Source of the DNA: SAR116 cluster bacterium AG-447-C21
Lineage (GTDB): Bacteria > Pseudomonadota > Alphaproteobacteria > Thalassobaculales > Thalassobaculaceae
Assembly (NCBI GenBank): GCA_003212315.1
Contig: QCQB01000005.1
Span: forward strand, 43,196-107,195
Direction of reading: 5' to 3'
Length of the DNA stretch: 64,000 nt
In this document: positions 18,213-27,236 of the stretch, piece by piece
Numbering within the stretch: position 1 is the first letter of the stretch
Layout: the number at the start of each line of letters is the position of its first letter
Position numbers and translations under genes: made by a program
Notes under the pieces: generated by a model
Told to the model about the DNA's origin: nothing
The model's input: the letters and a program-made list of their open reading frames with translations, nothing else
Database searches by the model: none

Positions 18213-19228
18213 ACGTCAAGTCAGTTGGCAACTATCGGTTAAATCTCGATTTTGACAATTATAAGCTTTTGCCATTATTGTTTGGACAGCATGACTGTAA
18301 TCTGGCTCGAATAGAACAAAAACTTCATGTTTCCTTGGCCTGTTTCGGAAGCATAATAGAAGTGAGTGGAAACCAGGTGGACACGGAAAAGGCAAAGGTA
18401 ATTTTAGAAACTCTTTATCAAAAGCTTGAGTCATCCGAAAACGATCAAATGTTAGAAACAAGTATCGTAGATGCAGCCATCAAATGGGTTGAGAAGACGG
18501 CAAATAAATCCGGTGACATAAAATTAGCTGATTTTAATGATTCTTCATCAATATTGACCACTTGGAAACGAAAAGTAGCTCCACGCTCTCCAAATCAGCA
18601 TTATTATATAAAATCACTGATGCAAACTGAACTGGCCGTAGGTGTAGGTCCAGCCGGAACCGGAAAAACTTATCTAGCCGTTGCAGTAGCGGTCGCCATG
18701 TTAAAAAATCGCCAAGTTGAAAGATTAATTTTATCACGACCCGCTGTAGAGGCTGGGGAACGGCTTGGCTTTCTACCTGGGGATTTAAAAGATAAAGTGG
18801 ACCCATATCTACGGCCACTCTACGATGCCTTGCATGATATGATGCCAGGGGACCAAGTAGAACGACTTATAGAAAATGGTGAGATTGAAATTGCACCTTT
18901 GGCTTTCATGAGAGGAAGGACACTCGCAAACTCTTACGTTATATTAGATGAGGCTCAAAATACGACGCCAGCGCAAATGAAAATGTTTTTGACAAGGATG
19001 GGAGAAAACTCCCACGTTTGCATCACGGGTGATTTATCTCAAATAGACCTACCAATCGGAGCCAAATCAGGACTTAACGATGCTCTCGAAATTCTCAGAA
19101 CGATACCAGACGTAAGTATCACAGAATTCTTTTCATCTGATGTGGTTCGCCACCCAATGGTAACAAAAATTGTCAATGCATATGACCAGCGAGATGGCAA
19201 ACAGTTTTACAAGGTACCCGCACAATGA
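18209..19228 (+). CDS. phoH: PhoH-like ATPase (YbeZ)
   Basis: 339 residues from a TTG overlapping the miaB stop. An N-terminal KH-like segment (about 1-95) precedes a RecA-type ATPase: Walker A GPAGTGKT near 146-153, RPAVEAGERLGFLPGDLKDKVDPYLRPLYDAL, Walker B VILDEAQNTT, and GDLSQIDLP. PhoH/YbeZ is an RNA-associated ATPase that works with the endoribonuclease YbeY, whose gene follows 51 bp downstream. The miaB-phoH-ybeY-corC-lnt order is conserved across Proteobacteria. Confidence 0.95.
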   Translation: MNVKSVGNYRLNLDFDNYKLLPLLFGQHDCNLARIEQKLHVSLACFGSIIEVSGNQVDTEKAKVILETLYQKLESSENDQMLETSIVDAAIKWVEKTANKSGDIKLADFNDSSSILTTWKRKVAPRSPNQHYYIKSLMQTELAVGVGPAGTGKTYLAVAVAVAMLKNRQVERLILSRPAVEAGERLGFLPGDLKDKVDPYLRPLYDALHDMMPGDQVERLIENGEIEIAPLAFMRGRTLANSYVILDEAQNTTPAQMKMFLTRMGENSHVCITGDLSQIDLPIGAKSGLNDALEILRTIPDVSITEFFSSDVVRHPMVTKIVNAYDQRDGKQFYKVPAQ

Positions 19229-19279
19229 CTCCTCTAAGTATGTTGACTTGTCCCAAAAACCTTTATTAGGGGTGGCTAG

Positions 19280-19786
19280 ATGACCAATACTACTATTGAG
19301 ATTACTGTAGATTGCAAAGAATGGTACCTCGTAGACAGCAATATAGAAGGAGTTTGTCAAAAAACTATCACCACGGTATTTGAAAACCAAGTAGTTCCAT
19401 TCAGTTCGTCAAAAAGGGAGATTGGTCTATTGTTAACAACAAATGACCGGATGCTTGATTTGAATAAGTTGTACAGAAAAAAAGATGGGCCAACTAATGT
19501 TTTATCTTTTCCAAGCGGATCACAAAACTTTTATGAAATACCATTTGTTCTTGGCGATATTGCTATAGGATACTCGATCACTTTAGAGGAAAGTATTAAG
19601 GCTAATCTAACTTTCCTCAACCACATGCAACATTTATTAGTGCACGGTTGCCTACATTTACTTGGTTTTGATCACGAAAAAACTAACGAAGCGGAAGAGA
19701 TGGAGCGAATTGAGATTAACATTCTCAAAAAACTCAATATCGATAACCCTTATGATTTATCAGCTCGCGAAAATATCAATTCATGA
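19280..19786 (+). CDS. ybeY: Endoribonuclease YbeY
   Basis: 168 residues, normal for YbeY. The zinc-binding motif is HGCLHLLGFDH near residue 122, preceded by DRMLDLNKLYRKKDGPTNVLSFP and LGDIAIGY. YbeY matures the 3' end of 16S rRNA and takes part in ribosome quality control. A ribosome site (AGGGGTGG) precedes the ATG. It sits between phoH and corC. Confidence 0.96.
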   Translation: MTNTTIEITVDCKEWYLVDSNIEGVCQKTITTVFENQVVPFSSSKREIGLLLTTNDRMLDLNKLYRKKDGPTNVLSFPSGSQNFYEIPFVLGDIAIGYSITLEESIKANLTFLNHMQHLLVHGCLHLLGFDHEKTNEAEEMERIEINILKKLNIDNPYDLSARENINS

Positions 19787-19854
19787 AAACAGTGCAGAGA
19801 TTTAATCGCTTTGTGATACTTTAAATCCGCTAACTATTTAATGGACCTAAAACA

Positions 19855-20709
19855 TTGAGTTTTTTTGAAAAAATAAACAATTTTTGGCTGTTGAGAAATT
19901 TTTTCAAACCACAAAAAGCTGATATTGTTCGTGGAACTCTGGAAGAGTTAATTGATGATGATGAGATTCATGTCGACACCGATAGTCATGAAAGAACACT
20001 TCTTAGGAATGTTTTGGATTTGCGTGATATCACTGCCTGGGATGTAATGGTGCCACGTGCAGATATCACTGCAATAGATGTGAAAACACCTATTCCAGAA
20101 CTTGTCTCTGAAATGGTGAAAATGGCACACTCCCGATTACCCGTGTATCGAAACACCTTAGATGAAGTTATAGGTATGGTTCATATAAAAGATGTTTTGG
20201 CTCAACTAAATTCAACAAAGAAAATGGGGCTATCTGACCTTATCCGAAAAGTTTTATTTGTTTCACCCTCGATTAGGGCTCTCGACCTTTTGCAAGAAAT
20301 GAGAATGACTAGATTACATTTAGCATTGGTTGTTGATGAGTTTGGCGGTATAGACGGTTTAATTACAATAGAAGATTTAGTCGAGGAAATCGTTGGAGAA
20401 ATAATCGATGAGCATGATGTTGAAGAGGGACCAAAAATAATCAATCAATCCGATGGAACGGCCATTGCTAACGCCAGAGCTACCGTGGAAGAATTGGAAG
20501 AGCTGTTTGGGCCTGTATTAAATGCAGAAGAAAAAGAGGAAGCAGAAACACTAGCTGGCCTCATTTTTAGTATAACTGGCCGAATAGCAAAACGAGGTGA
20601 GATTATCCGTCATAGAACTGGTTTGGAATTTGATATTATAGAAGCTGATCCTAGACGCTTAAAAACGGTTCGAGTGCGGCGTCCCTCCGAGAGTCTGCCC
20701 TCTGAATAA
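19855..20709 (+). CDS. corC: CBS-domain protein CorC/YbeX
   Basis: 284 residues from a TTG. No membrane segment, so this is the short soluble CorC/YbeX form rather than the DUF21-containing HlyC type. Two CBS motifs follow the entry sequence TAWDVMVPRADITAIDV: HSRLPVYRNTLDEVIGMVHIKDVL and LALVVDEFGGIDGLITIEDLVEEIVGEI. The CorC_HlyC domain ends the protein (about 200-280). YbeX has been linked to magnesium/cobalt efflux and to ribosome maturation. Its position between ybeY and lnt is conserved. No ATG is available in the same frame near the conserved start. Confidence 0.93.
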   Translation: MSFFEKINNFWLLRNFFKPQKADIVRGTLEELIDDDEIHVDTDSHERTLLRNVLDLRDITAWDVMVPRADITAIDVKTPIPELVSEMVKMAHSRLPVYRNTLDEVIGMVHIKDVLAQLNSTKKMGLSDLIRKVLFVSPSIRALDLLQEMRMTRLHLALVVDEFGGIDGLITIEDLVEEIVGEIIDEHDVEEGPKIINQSDGTAIANARATVEELEELFGPVLNAEEKEEAETLAGLIFSITGRIAKRGEIIRHRTGLEFDIIEADPRRLKTVRVRRPSESLPSE

Positions 20710-20720
20710 ATCGGTTAGTG

Positions 20721-22292
20721 ATGATGCATAGTAAATACTGTATAGGCATCAGCTATTTTCTAATGGGCTGGCGTCAAAACATAACGACGGTATTACTGGG
20801 GATGATTGCTGCTACTGCCCTGCCTCCATGGTTCTTTACGCCTGGAATTTTTTCGTTCGCTATTTTAGGCTTCCTTTTAAGTAAAAGCACAGGATTAATT
20901 GAAGCGGCCCGCGTGTCATGGTTCTTTAGTTTTGGTTTTCACTTAATAGGTATCCATTGGATATCGAATGCTTTTTTAGTCGATAGTGATCAGTTCGGGG
21001 TTTTCATTCCCCTTGTTGTTGTTGGGTTACCAGCAGTGCTGGCTCTCTTTCCCGCGGTGATTTTGAGTATTTTTCCTTTAATGCGCAGATCACCATCGTT
21101 AGATATAGTCACCATAGCGATTTTGTGGTCAATTTCCGATTTTGCAAGAGGCAAGCTATTCTCAGGTTTTCCCTGGAACTTGATGTCTTATACGGTATCA
21201 TTTTCAGAAAACTTGAGTCAGATAGCTTCAGTTGTTGGAGCATATGGCCTGAATTTTCTTGTTATTTTTGTTGCCTTAGCTCCATCTATAATTTTGAGAA
21301 AACGATTTTACAGAACAAAATCCTCATTCTTCATTCTTTTTTCTTGTTGTTTTATTCCTTTAGCTATGGGACTTGGTGGCATGCTGAGGTTGCAAAACAG
21401 TAATGAGGAAATTGATCGAAATACAATCATAAGAATTGTTCAAGCGAATATCTTGCAAAGTGAAAAGTGGGATCCTGAGCTAAAGTTTAAAAACATTTCG
21501 AAATATCTGAGATTAAGTAGCTTGCCTATTAGTTCTGAGCTGCCGGAGACATCTGTTATTAAGATTATCATATGGCCCGAAACGGCTATACCTGCTTTTA
21601 TAGAAAACGATCAAAAATTGCGAAGATTAATAATGACTACGATTGACGAGCCATCCATACTTATCACCGGTGGCCCTGCCATTGCCGTTCAAAAACCAAC
21701 TAAGTTACACAATAGCTTTTTCGTTATATCTCAGACAGGCAATATCGACGCCCGCTATGATAAAATTAAACTAGTCCCTTTTGGTGAGTACGTGCCATTC
21801 AAAAAGTGGCTTCCTATCCCTCGATTGGTTGAGAGCTTAGCCGATTTCCAAGTTGGAACTAGCCCTAAATTTATTGATATTCCCTCGATCGGCAAAATAG
21901 CTCCTTTGATTTGTTATGAGATTATCTTTCCTGGAGAGATATTCAATGGGAAAAAAGGAAATAGAGTCAAACTCATTGTTAATCTAACCAACGACGCCTG
22001 GTTTGGAACTGGTGCCGGGCCCAAGCAACACTTAGAAATTGCTAAAATGCGGGCAATCGAGGAAGGTATTCCCTTAATTAGATCTGCTAACACCGGTATA
22101 TCCGGGTTTTATGATGCATACGGCAGAACAATAGGAGAAATAAAACTTAATCAGACTGGCGTCCTGGATAAACACTTGGCCGCACCAACATCATCACCTA
22201 CAATTTATAGTTTATTTGGGGATTGGATTTATTTACTTTTAATCTCTTCTTTTATTATAATCGTCCATTTTAAGAGAAATAGTGCGATTTAA
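20721..22292 (+). CDS. lnt: Apolipoprotein N-acyltransferase
   Basis: About 523 residues; GTG, ATG and ATG run consecutively at 20718-20726, and I take 20721. Six or so N-terminal membrane helices precede a periplasmic nitrilase domain. The catalytic triad is visible: Glu287 in WPETAIPAF, Lys348 in [15 protein letters not shown], and Cys398 in [11 protein letters not shown]-terminal helix anchors the domain. Lnt adds the third acyl chain to lipoproteins, and two lipobox proteins occur later in this window. In many Alphaproteobacteria a small HTH gene lies between lnt and metK; here there is only an 88-bp gap containing a palindrome. Confidence 0.96.
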   Translation: MMHSKYCIGISYFLMGWRQNITTVLLGMIAATALPPWFFTPGIFSFAILGFLLSKSTGLIEAARVSWFFSFGFHLIGIHWISNAFLVDSDQFGVFIPLVVVGLPAVLALFPAVILSIFPLMRRSPSLDIVTIAILWSISDFARGKLFSGFPWNLMSYTVSFSENLSQIASVVGAYGLNFLVIFVALAPSIILRKRFYRTKSSFFILFSCCFIPLAMGLGGMLRLQNSNEEIDRNTIIRIVQANILQSEKWDPELKFKNISKYLRLSSLPISSELPETSVIKIIIWPETAIPAFIENDQKLRRLIMTTIDEPSILITGGPAIAVQKPTKLHNSFFVISQTGNIDARYDKIKLVPFGEYVPFKKWLPIPRLVESLADFQVGTSPKFIDIPSIGKIAPLICYEIIFPGEIFNGKKGNRVKLIVNLTNDAWFGTGAGPKQHLEIAKMRAIEEGIPLIRSANTGISGFYDAYGRTIGEIKLNQTGVLDKHLAAPTSSPTIYSLFGDWIYLLLISSFIIIVHFKRNSAI

Positions 22293-22335
22293 ATTTACAA
22301 AAAACTTAATTCCTATTGACCTTTTAGGTACTGAA

Positions 22336-22351
22336 CTAATACGAGTATTAG
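22336..22351. promoter_or_regulatory. Palindromic operator-like site upstream of metK
   Basis: CTAATACGAGTATTAG has two perfect 7-base arms around a 2-base centre, 29 bp upstream of the metK ATG. The geometry suits a dimeric DNA-binding regulator. Function is inference only; it is too short for a riboswitch. Confidence 0.4.
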
Positions 22352-22380
22352 AAAAATATATTACTGAATGGGGAGCACTT

Positions 22381-23550
22381 ATGGCTCAAGAAAATTTCAT
22401 TTTTACAAGTGAGTCGGTCTCTGAAGGGCACCCTGATAAAGTTTGTGATAGAATTTCAGATACGGTAGTCGATTTATATCTTAAGGCAGACAAAAATAGT
22501 AGAATAGCGTGTGAAACGCTATCAACAACAAATAAAATAATTCTGGCTGGAGAAATACGAGGACCTTCCGATATTACCCATGATATAATAACTAAAGCGG
22601 TAAGGGAGGCTGTTCGAGATATTGGTTATGAACAAGATGGTTTCCATTGGAAAAATGCAGAAATCATTATTCTTTTACATGAACAGTCTAGTGATATCGC
22701 ACTTGGTGTAGACCCCGCTGGTAACAAAGATGAGGGGGCAGGCGATCAAGGCATAATGTTTGGTTACGCTTGCCGGGAAACAGAAACACTAATGCCTGCA
22801 CCGATACAGTATTCACACTCTATTCTTCGTGAAATGGCCGACGCACGTAGGTCAGGCAAAATTGTCGGTTTAGGCCCGGATTCCAAAAGTCAAGTTAGCC
22901 TTCGGTACGAAAATGGGAAACCAGTGGGGGCAACTTCGGTGGTAATTTCAACACAACACGACGAAAGCCTAGATCAAATGGAGGTCAGGGAACTAGTGCG
23001 CCCATTCGTTGAACGTGTATTACCAGATGGTTGGATGTGCCCTGAAGACGAATTTTACGTCAACCCAACGGGTCGATTTGTTATTGGCGGTCCTGACGGT
23101 GATGCCGGTCTGACAGGAAGAAAAATCATAGTTGATACCTACGGTGGTGCAGCGCCCCATGGCGGAGGAGCGTTCTCCGGAAAAGATCCTACAAAGGTGG
23201 ATAGATCCGCCGCATATGCCGCGCGGTGGGTGGCAAAGAATGTAGTTGCGGCAAACCTAGCTGACAGGTGCACCATACAACTCTCATATGCTATCGGCGT
23301 AGCTAAGCCACTCTCCATTTACGTAAATACTTATGGAACAGGGAAGGTTTCAGAAGAAAAACTAGGTGATTATTTACACAATATAGTTGATTTATCACCA
23401 AGAGGCATAAGAGAACGATTAGGGCTAAGTCGACCAATATATGCACGAACCGCGGCTTATGGCCATTTTGGCAGGCAACCCGAACCCGATGGCGGATTTT
23501 CTTGGGAAAAACTAGATTTGGTTGCTGAGCTAGAAAATTTCAAAACCTAA
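22381..23550 (+). CDS. metK: S-adenosylmethionine synthetase
   Basis: The track opens at 22282, but the ATG at 22381 begins [27 protein letters not shown], the canonical MetK N-terminus, with a GGGGAGC ribosome site 5 bases upstream; the protein is then 389 residues, as expected. Conserved blocks include DQGIMFGYA, the phosphate loop [23 protein letters not shown] and [10 protein letters not shown]. It makes SAM from ATP and methionine, which the neighbouring TrmB and MiaB consume. Followed by trmB after 11 bp. Confidence 0.98.
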   Translation: MAQENFIFTSESVSEGHPDKVCDRISDTVVDLYLKADKNSRIACETLSTTNKIILAGEIRGPSDITHDIITKAVREAVRDIGYEQDGFHWKNAEIIILLHEQSSDIALGVDPAGNKDEGAGDQGIMFGYACRETETLMPAPIQYSHSILREMADARRSGKIVGLGPDSKSQVSLRYENGKPVGATSVVISTQHDESLDQMEVRELVRPFVERVLPDGWMCPEDEFYVNPTGRFVIGGPDGDAGLTGRKIIVDTYGGAAPHGGGAFSGKDPTKVDRSAAYAARWVAKNVVAANLADRCTIQLSYAIGVAKPLSIYVNTYGTGKVSEEKLGDYLHNIVDLSPRGIRERLGLSRPIYARTAAYGHFGRQPEPDGGFSWEKLDLVAELENFKT

Positions 23551-23561
23551 ATATTAATTAA

Positions 23562-24278
23562 TTGAATGAAATACGGTCAAAAGAATTGTCTTTAGAAAAA
23601 TACCCTGTCATTTTCAGAGGACGTCGACGTGGCAGAAAACTGCGCCCTAGTATGGCCAGTCTCCTTGAGAACAACTTACTAGACTTAAAAATTGACTCGT
23701 CTGATAAGACATATATCAAAAATCCGTTTGATCTATTTCCAAAAATGGCAACATCTATTTGGATGGAAATTGGTTTTGGAGGTGGCGAGCATATATCTTG
23801 GCAAGCAGAAAATAATCCGACCGTGGGTTTTATAGGATGTGAGCCTTTTCTAAATGGAATAGCCAGCCTGCTTCGCGATGTCCAAAATAAACAACTCGCT
23901 AATATTAGAATATTGGCCGATGATGCACGACCTTTTTTGGCACGACTACCAGATAAAAGCATCGACCGTTTATTTATTTTATTTCCAGATCCCTGGAGAA
24001 AAAAAAGGCATGAAAATAGGCGAATTATTCAAAAAAACATTTTGGACCAATTTTATAGGTTATTAAAAATTGGCGGGGAATTTCGTGTGGCTACCGATGA
24101 CCCTTTATATCTAAGATGGATCCTTTTGCATTTAAACAATCATCCTGGCTTTGAGTGGCTAGCACGGCGACCTAACGATTGGCGATTACGGCCGACTGAT
24201 TGGCCGCAAACCCGATACGAAAAAAAAGCGCTTGCCGAGGGACGTACGCCAATTTTTCTAAGATACCAAAAGATATAA
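23562..24278 (+). CDS. trmB: tRNA (guanine-N7-)-methyltransferase
   Basis: 238 residues from a TTG 11 bp after metK; the nearby ATG at 23566 is out of frame. RGRRRGRKLRPS near the N-terminus, the SAM-binding EIGFGGGEH, and FPDPWRKKRHENRRIIQ are typical of TrmB, which forms m7G46 in tRNA. The metK-trmB pair is conserved in Alphaproteobacteria. The gene ends 148 bp before rimP, where a new transcript probably begins. Confidence 0.95.
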   Translation: MNEIRSKELSLEKYPVIFRGRRRGRKLRPSMASLLENNLLDLKIDSSDKTYIKNPFDLFPKMATSIWMEIGFGGGEHISWQAENNPTVGFIGCEPFLNGIASLLRDVQNKQLANIRILADDARPFLARLPDKSIDRLFILFPDPWRKKRHENRRIIQKNILDQFYRLLKIGGEFRVATDDPLYLRWILLHLNNHPGFEWLARRPNDWRLRPTDWPQTRYEKKALAEGRTPIFLRYQKI

Positions 24279-24319
24279 TTTATTGGGTTTGGTATATTAT
24301 TGTTTTGAGTCGAATTATC

Positions 24320-24349
24320 TTGTAATCATTACTTCAAGCAGTGTATAAG
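24320..24349 (+). promoter_or_regulatory. Candidate promoter for the rimP-nusA-infB operon
   Basis: TTGTAA (24320-24325) and TATAAG (24344-24349), 18 bp apart, in the gap after trmB. Position is right for a transcript that would include the leader hairpin at 24374. Both hexamers are imperfect. Confidence 0.35.
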
Positions 24350-24373
24350 TAATTGATAGAATTGAAGTGTGTG

Positions 24374-24396
24374 ATGGGCCAAAGGCCCATTTTTTG
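24374..24396 (+). terminator. Terminator-like hairpin in the rimP leader
   Basis: ATGGGCC-AAA-GGCCCAT, a perfect 7-bp stem with a 3-base loop, directly followed by a T run. It lies 31 bp upstream of the rimP ATG. Either it ends the metK-trmB transcript or, if the 24320 promoter is used, it is an attenuator in the leader of the nusA operon, plausible because NusA acts on termination. Confidence 0.75.
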
Positions 24397-24426
24397 TTGT
24401 CAGCGTGAGGTTTTAGGCTCCCTATA

Positions 24427-24942
24427 ATGAATAGCGTATTGAGTGAACAAATCGCAGAAATATTAAATCCAACCTTGGACGCGGAAGGTTACGAGTTAGT
24501 TGAAATTAATCTATCGCAACTGGGAAATGGAATTGTGCAGTTAGTTGCTGAGCGATTAGACACAAAGAATATAACAATTGATGATTGTGTAAAAATAACC
24601 AAGTTAGCGGCGGTGAGGCTCGACATAGAAGACATTATAAAACATGCTTACAACTTAGAAGTAACATCTCCGGGTATTGATAGAAAACTAAATAAATTTA
24701 GTCATTTCATGCATTACAAAGGTTTTGATGCCAATATTGAGTTAAGAAGCCCTGTAGATGGGCGGACAAAAATTAAATGCCAATTAGGCGGCGTAAGCGG
24801 CGATGAAACCATCAGGTTTAGAATGATAGAAAACGGTGAACCTAAAAAAGAAGAAGTAATTGTTGATTTTTCGAATATTAGAAGAGCTAAACTGATACTC
24901 ACAGACAAATTAATTAATGCAAGTCAAAACAATCAAATTTAA
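24427..24942 (+). CDS. rimP: Ribosome maturation factor RimP
   Basis: 171 residues with the two RimP domains: EGYELVEINL and VQLVAERLD in the N-terminal part, then the signature YNLEVTSPGIDRKLNKFSHFMHYKGF and a C-terminal SH3-like barrel. Needed for 30S subunit maturation. First gene of the rimP-nusA-ylxR-infB-rbfA-truB-rpsO-pnp series; nusA starts 21 bp later. Confidence 0.95.
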   Translation: MNSVLSEQIAEILNPTLDAEGYELVEINLSQLGNGIVQLVAERLDTKNITIDDCVKITKLAAVRLDIEDIIKHAYNLEVTSPGIDRKLNKFSHFMHYKGFDANIELRSPVDGRTKIKCQLGGVSGDETIRFRMIENGEPKKEEVIVDFSNIRRAKLILTDKLINASQNNQI

Positions 24943-24963
24943 ACTACTGAGGCGAGCAAGAAC

Positions 24964-26520
24964 GTGTCCATTGAAATAGCATCTTTTCCAAAATTAGAAT
25001 TAATACAGGTGGCTGATGTTGTAGCCAGAGAAAAAGGTATTGAACGCGAAGAAGTAATTGAGGCAATGGAACAAGCCATCCAAAAAGCGGGGCGATCAAA
25101 GTACGGCAACGAACACGATATTCAAGCGAGTATCGATAGAACATCTGGAGAGATAAGCCTCGTCAGGCGCACCCAAATTGTTGATGAAATCGAGGACGAA
25201 GTGACGCAAATCACTCTGGACCAAGCACATAAAAAAGACGAAACATTAACACTTGGCGATTACATAATAGACCCACTCCCACCGATAGATTTTGGCAGAA
25301 TCGCGGCCCAAACAGCCAAGCAGGTTATAGTTCAAAAGGTTCGAGAAGCGGAAAGGTCAAGACAGTACGATGAATTCAAGGACCGCGTTGGGGAAATAAT
25401 CAATGGTATTGTAAAACGTGTTGAATTTGGCAATGTCACTTTAGACCTTGGAAGAGCTGAGGCAATCTTGAGGCGGGATGAGCTGTTGCCCAGAGAATCA
25501 TTCAGAAATGGGGATCGGGTCAGGGCGTATATATATGATGTGAGAGAAGAGTCTAGAGGGCCACAAATTTTCGTATCAAGAACCCACCCAGAATTTATGA
25601 AAGGGATGTTCAAACAGGAAGTACCTGAAATTTACGATGGTATAATAGAGATAAAATCGGTGGCTAGAGACCCCGGTAGCCGAGCCAAAATTGGAGTCTT
25701 ATCTTATGATGGAAGCATTGATCCCGTAGGAGCGTGCGTAGGAATGCGCGGCAGTCGAGTGCAAGCCGTAGTTGGTGAATTACAAGGTGAAAAAATAGAC
25801 ATTATTCCTTGGTCAGACGACCCTGCGACATTTGTAGTCAACGCTCTCGCACCTGCTGAAGTTAGTAAAGTCGTGCTCGACGAGGATCAAAAACGAATAG
25901 AAGTGGTGGTTCCCGATGAGCAGCTTAGCCTAGCGATAGGTCGTCGTGGACAGAATGTGAGGCTGGCGTCAATCTTGAGTGGGTGGGATATAGATATCCT
26001 AACCGAAGCCGAAGAGTCAGAAAGAAGGCAAGAAGAATTTAAAACTAGGTCAACCGCTTTTATGGAAGCTTTAGATATAGACGATGTAATAGCACATTTA
26101 TTAGTTGCCGAAGGATTTGCTTCAGTTCAAGAAATCGCACACTCTTCTCTCTCCGATTTAGCTCAAATTGAGGGTTTCGATGAGGCCATTGGTGAAGAGC
26201 TTCAAAGCCGAGCATCTGCTTTTAGTCAAGCAGAGCAAGAGAGTTTTTTAAAAAGGCGTGTTGAATTAGGTGTGACCGACGAGCTAGCTGAAATGGATGG
26301 AATGACACCAAATATGCTCGTCGTTTTGGGAGAAAACCAAATTAAAACAATTGATGACCTAGGTGACTTAGCCAGTGACGAATTGATGGAAATGGTTCCA
26401 GATTCTGGTTTATCTATTGAGGATGCAAATAGCATTATTATGGCTGCTCGCGCGCATTGGTTTGAAGAGCCACAGATCACAGATCCTTCTCCCGAAAGAA
26501 GTATCGATAACGAGGAATGA
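24964..26520 (+). CDS. nusA: Transcription termination/antitermination factor NusA
   Basis: 518 residues from GTG. Domain order: N-terminal RNAP-binding domain (VADVVAREKGIEREEVIEAMEQAIQKA), S1 (GIVKRVEFGNVTLDLGRAEAILRRDELLP), two KH domains (VGMRGSRVQAVVGELQGEKIDIIPW and LAIGRRGQNVRLAS), and two C-terminal helix-hairpin-helix/acidic repeats, as in most Proteobacteria. Binds RNA polymerase to modulate pausing, termination and rRNA antitermination. It may regulate its own operon through the rimP leader hairpin (inference). Confidence 0.97.
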   Translation: MSIEIASFPKLELIQVADVVAREKGIEREEVIEAMEQAIQKAGRSKYGNEHDIQASIDRTSGEISLVRRTQIVDEIEDEVTQITLDQAHKKDETLTLGDYIIDPLPPIDFGRIAAQTAKQVIVQKVREAERSRQYDEFKDRVGEIINGIVKRVEFGNVTLDLGRAEAILRRDELLPRESFRNGDRVRAYIYDVREESRGPQIFVSRTHPEFMKGMFKQEVPEIYDGIIEIKSVARDPGSRAKIGVLSYDGSIDPVGACVGMRGSRVQAVVGELQGEKIDIIPWSDDPATFVVNALAPAEVSKVVLDEDQKRIEVVVPDEQLSLAIGRRGQNVRLASILSGWDIDILTEAEESERRQEEFKTRSTAFMEALDIDDVIAHLLVAEGFASVQEIAHSSLSDLAQIEGFDEAIGEELQSRASAFSQAEQESFLKRRVELGVTDELAEMDGMTPNMLVVLGENQIKTIDDLGDLASDELMEMVPDSGLSIEDANSIIMAARAHWFEEPQITDPSPERSIDNEE

Positions 26521-26523
26521 GGC

Positions 26524-27207
26524 TTGAAACAAAAAAAAGAAATACATCAGTTGGATCAATACCAAAAAAGTAGGATGACCCTTCGTAAATGCATTGTAAC
26601 CGGGCAGTCCCAAGAGCCAGTGAAAATGATACGGTTTGTGCTAGGCCCTTTTGGCGAAGTGGTCCCGGATATAGAGGAAAAACTGCCTGGGAAAGGTATG
26701 TGGGTCACCTCATGTTATGAAACAATATCTAAAACGGTAGAAAAACGATCCTTTGAGAAGTCCACGCACCAAAAGGTTTTAATTTCTAGTGGTTTTCTTG
26801 AAAATATAGAACGAAAGTTGGTTGATCGAGCAGTATCCGCAGTTGGACTCGCCAGACGAGCCGGACTGGTCTTAGCTGGTCACGCAAAGATAGATCGTGC
26901 ACTTCGGGAAGGCAAAGTTTTGTTGAGAATAGAAGCCAAAGATGGTGCCGAAGGTGGCAGGAATAAATTAACCCGACTTGACCCTAATATTCCTATTTTA
27001 GATTGCGTCTATGGGAAAGAACTAGCAAGAGCGTTTGAAAAGCGTGATGCAATCCATCTTGCCATTGCCGTTGATAATAAAAACGGTAATGATGGACTAA
27101 TGGCTAAATTTAAAAAAGATTTTGGTCGTTTGGAGCAGTTTAGGAAAAGTAACAAAAATGTTAAGTTGGAAAATTCGACTTACCAGTGTATTGAGACTAT
27201 CATATAG
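26524..27207 (+). CDS. YlxR (DUF448) plus L7Ae-like RNA-binding protein
   Basis: 227 residues from a TTG 3 bp after nusA. The N-terminal YlxR/DUF448 domain is recognisable from RKCIVTGQSQEPVKMIRFVLGPFGEVVPDIEEKLPGKGMWV, and the central part (LVDRAVSAVGLARRAGLVLAGHAKIDRAL) is an L7Ae/YlxQ-like fold. The fusion of the two is the usual alphaproteobacterial form, whereas Firmicutes have separate ylxR and ylxQ genes. YlxR of Firmicutes has been tied to RNase P and RNA binding; the role here is inferred from position between nusA and infB. Confidence 0.92.
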   Translation: MKQKKEIHQLDQYQKSRMTLRKCIVTGQSQEPVKMIRFVLGPFGEVVPDIEEKLPGKGMWVTSCYETISKTVEKRSFEKSTHQKVLISSGFLENIERKLVDRAVSAVGLARRAGLVLAGHAKIDRALREGKVLLRIEAKDGAEGGRNKLTRLDPNIPILDCVYGKELARAFEKRDAIHLAIAVDNKNGNDGLMAKFKKDFGRLEQFRKSNKNVKLENSTYQCIETII

Positions 27208-27236
27208 CTTTTTGATTAGGGACACGTGTTAATCGA

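Noticed and set aside
22293-22380. Possible SAM riboswitch upstream of metK
   Set aside because: The gap is only 88 bp and shows one simple palindrome, not any SAM-II, SAM-IV, SAM-V or SAM/SAH core I know.
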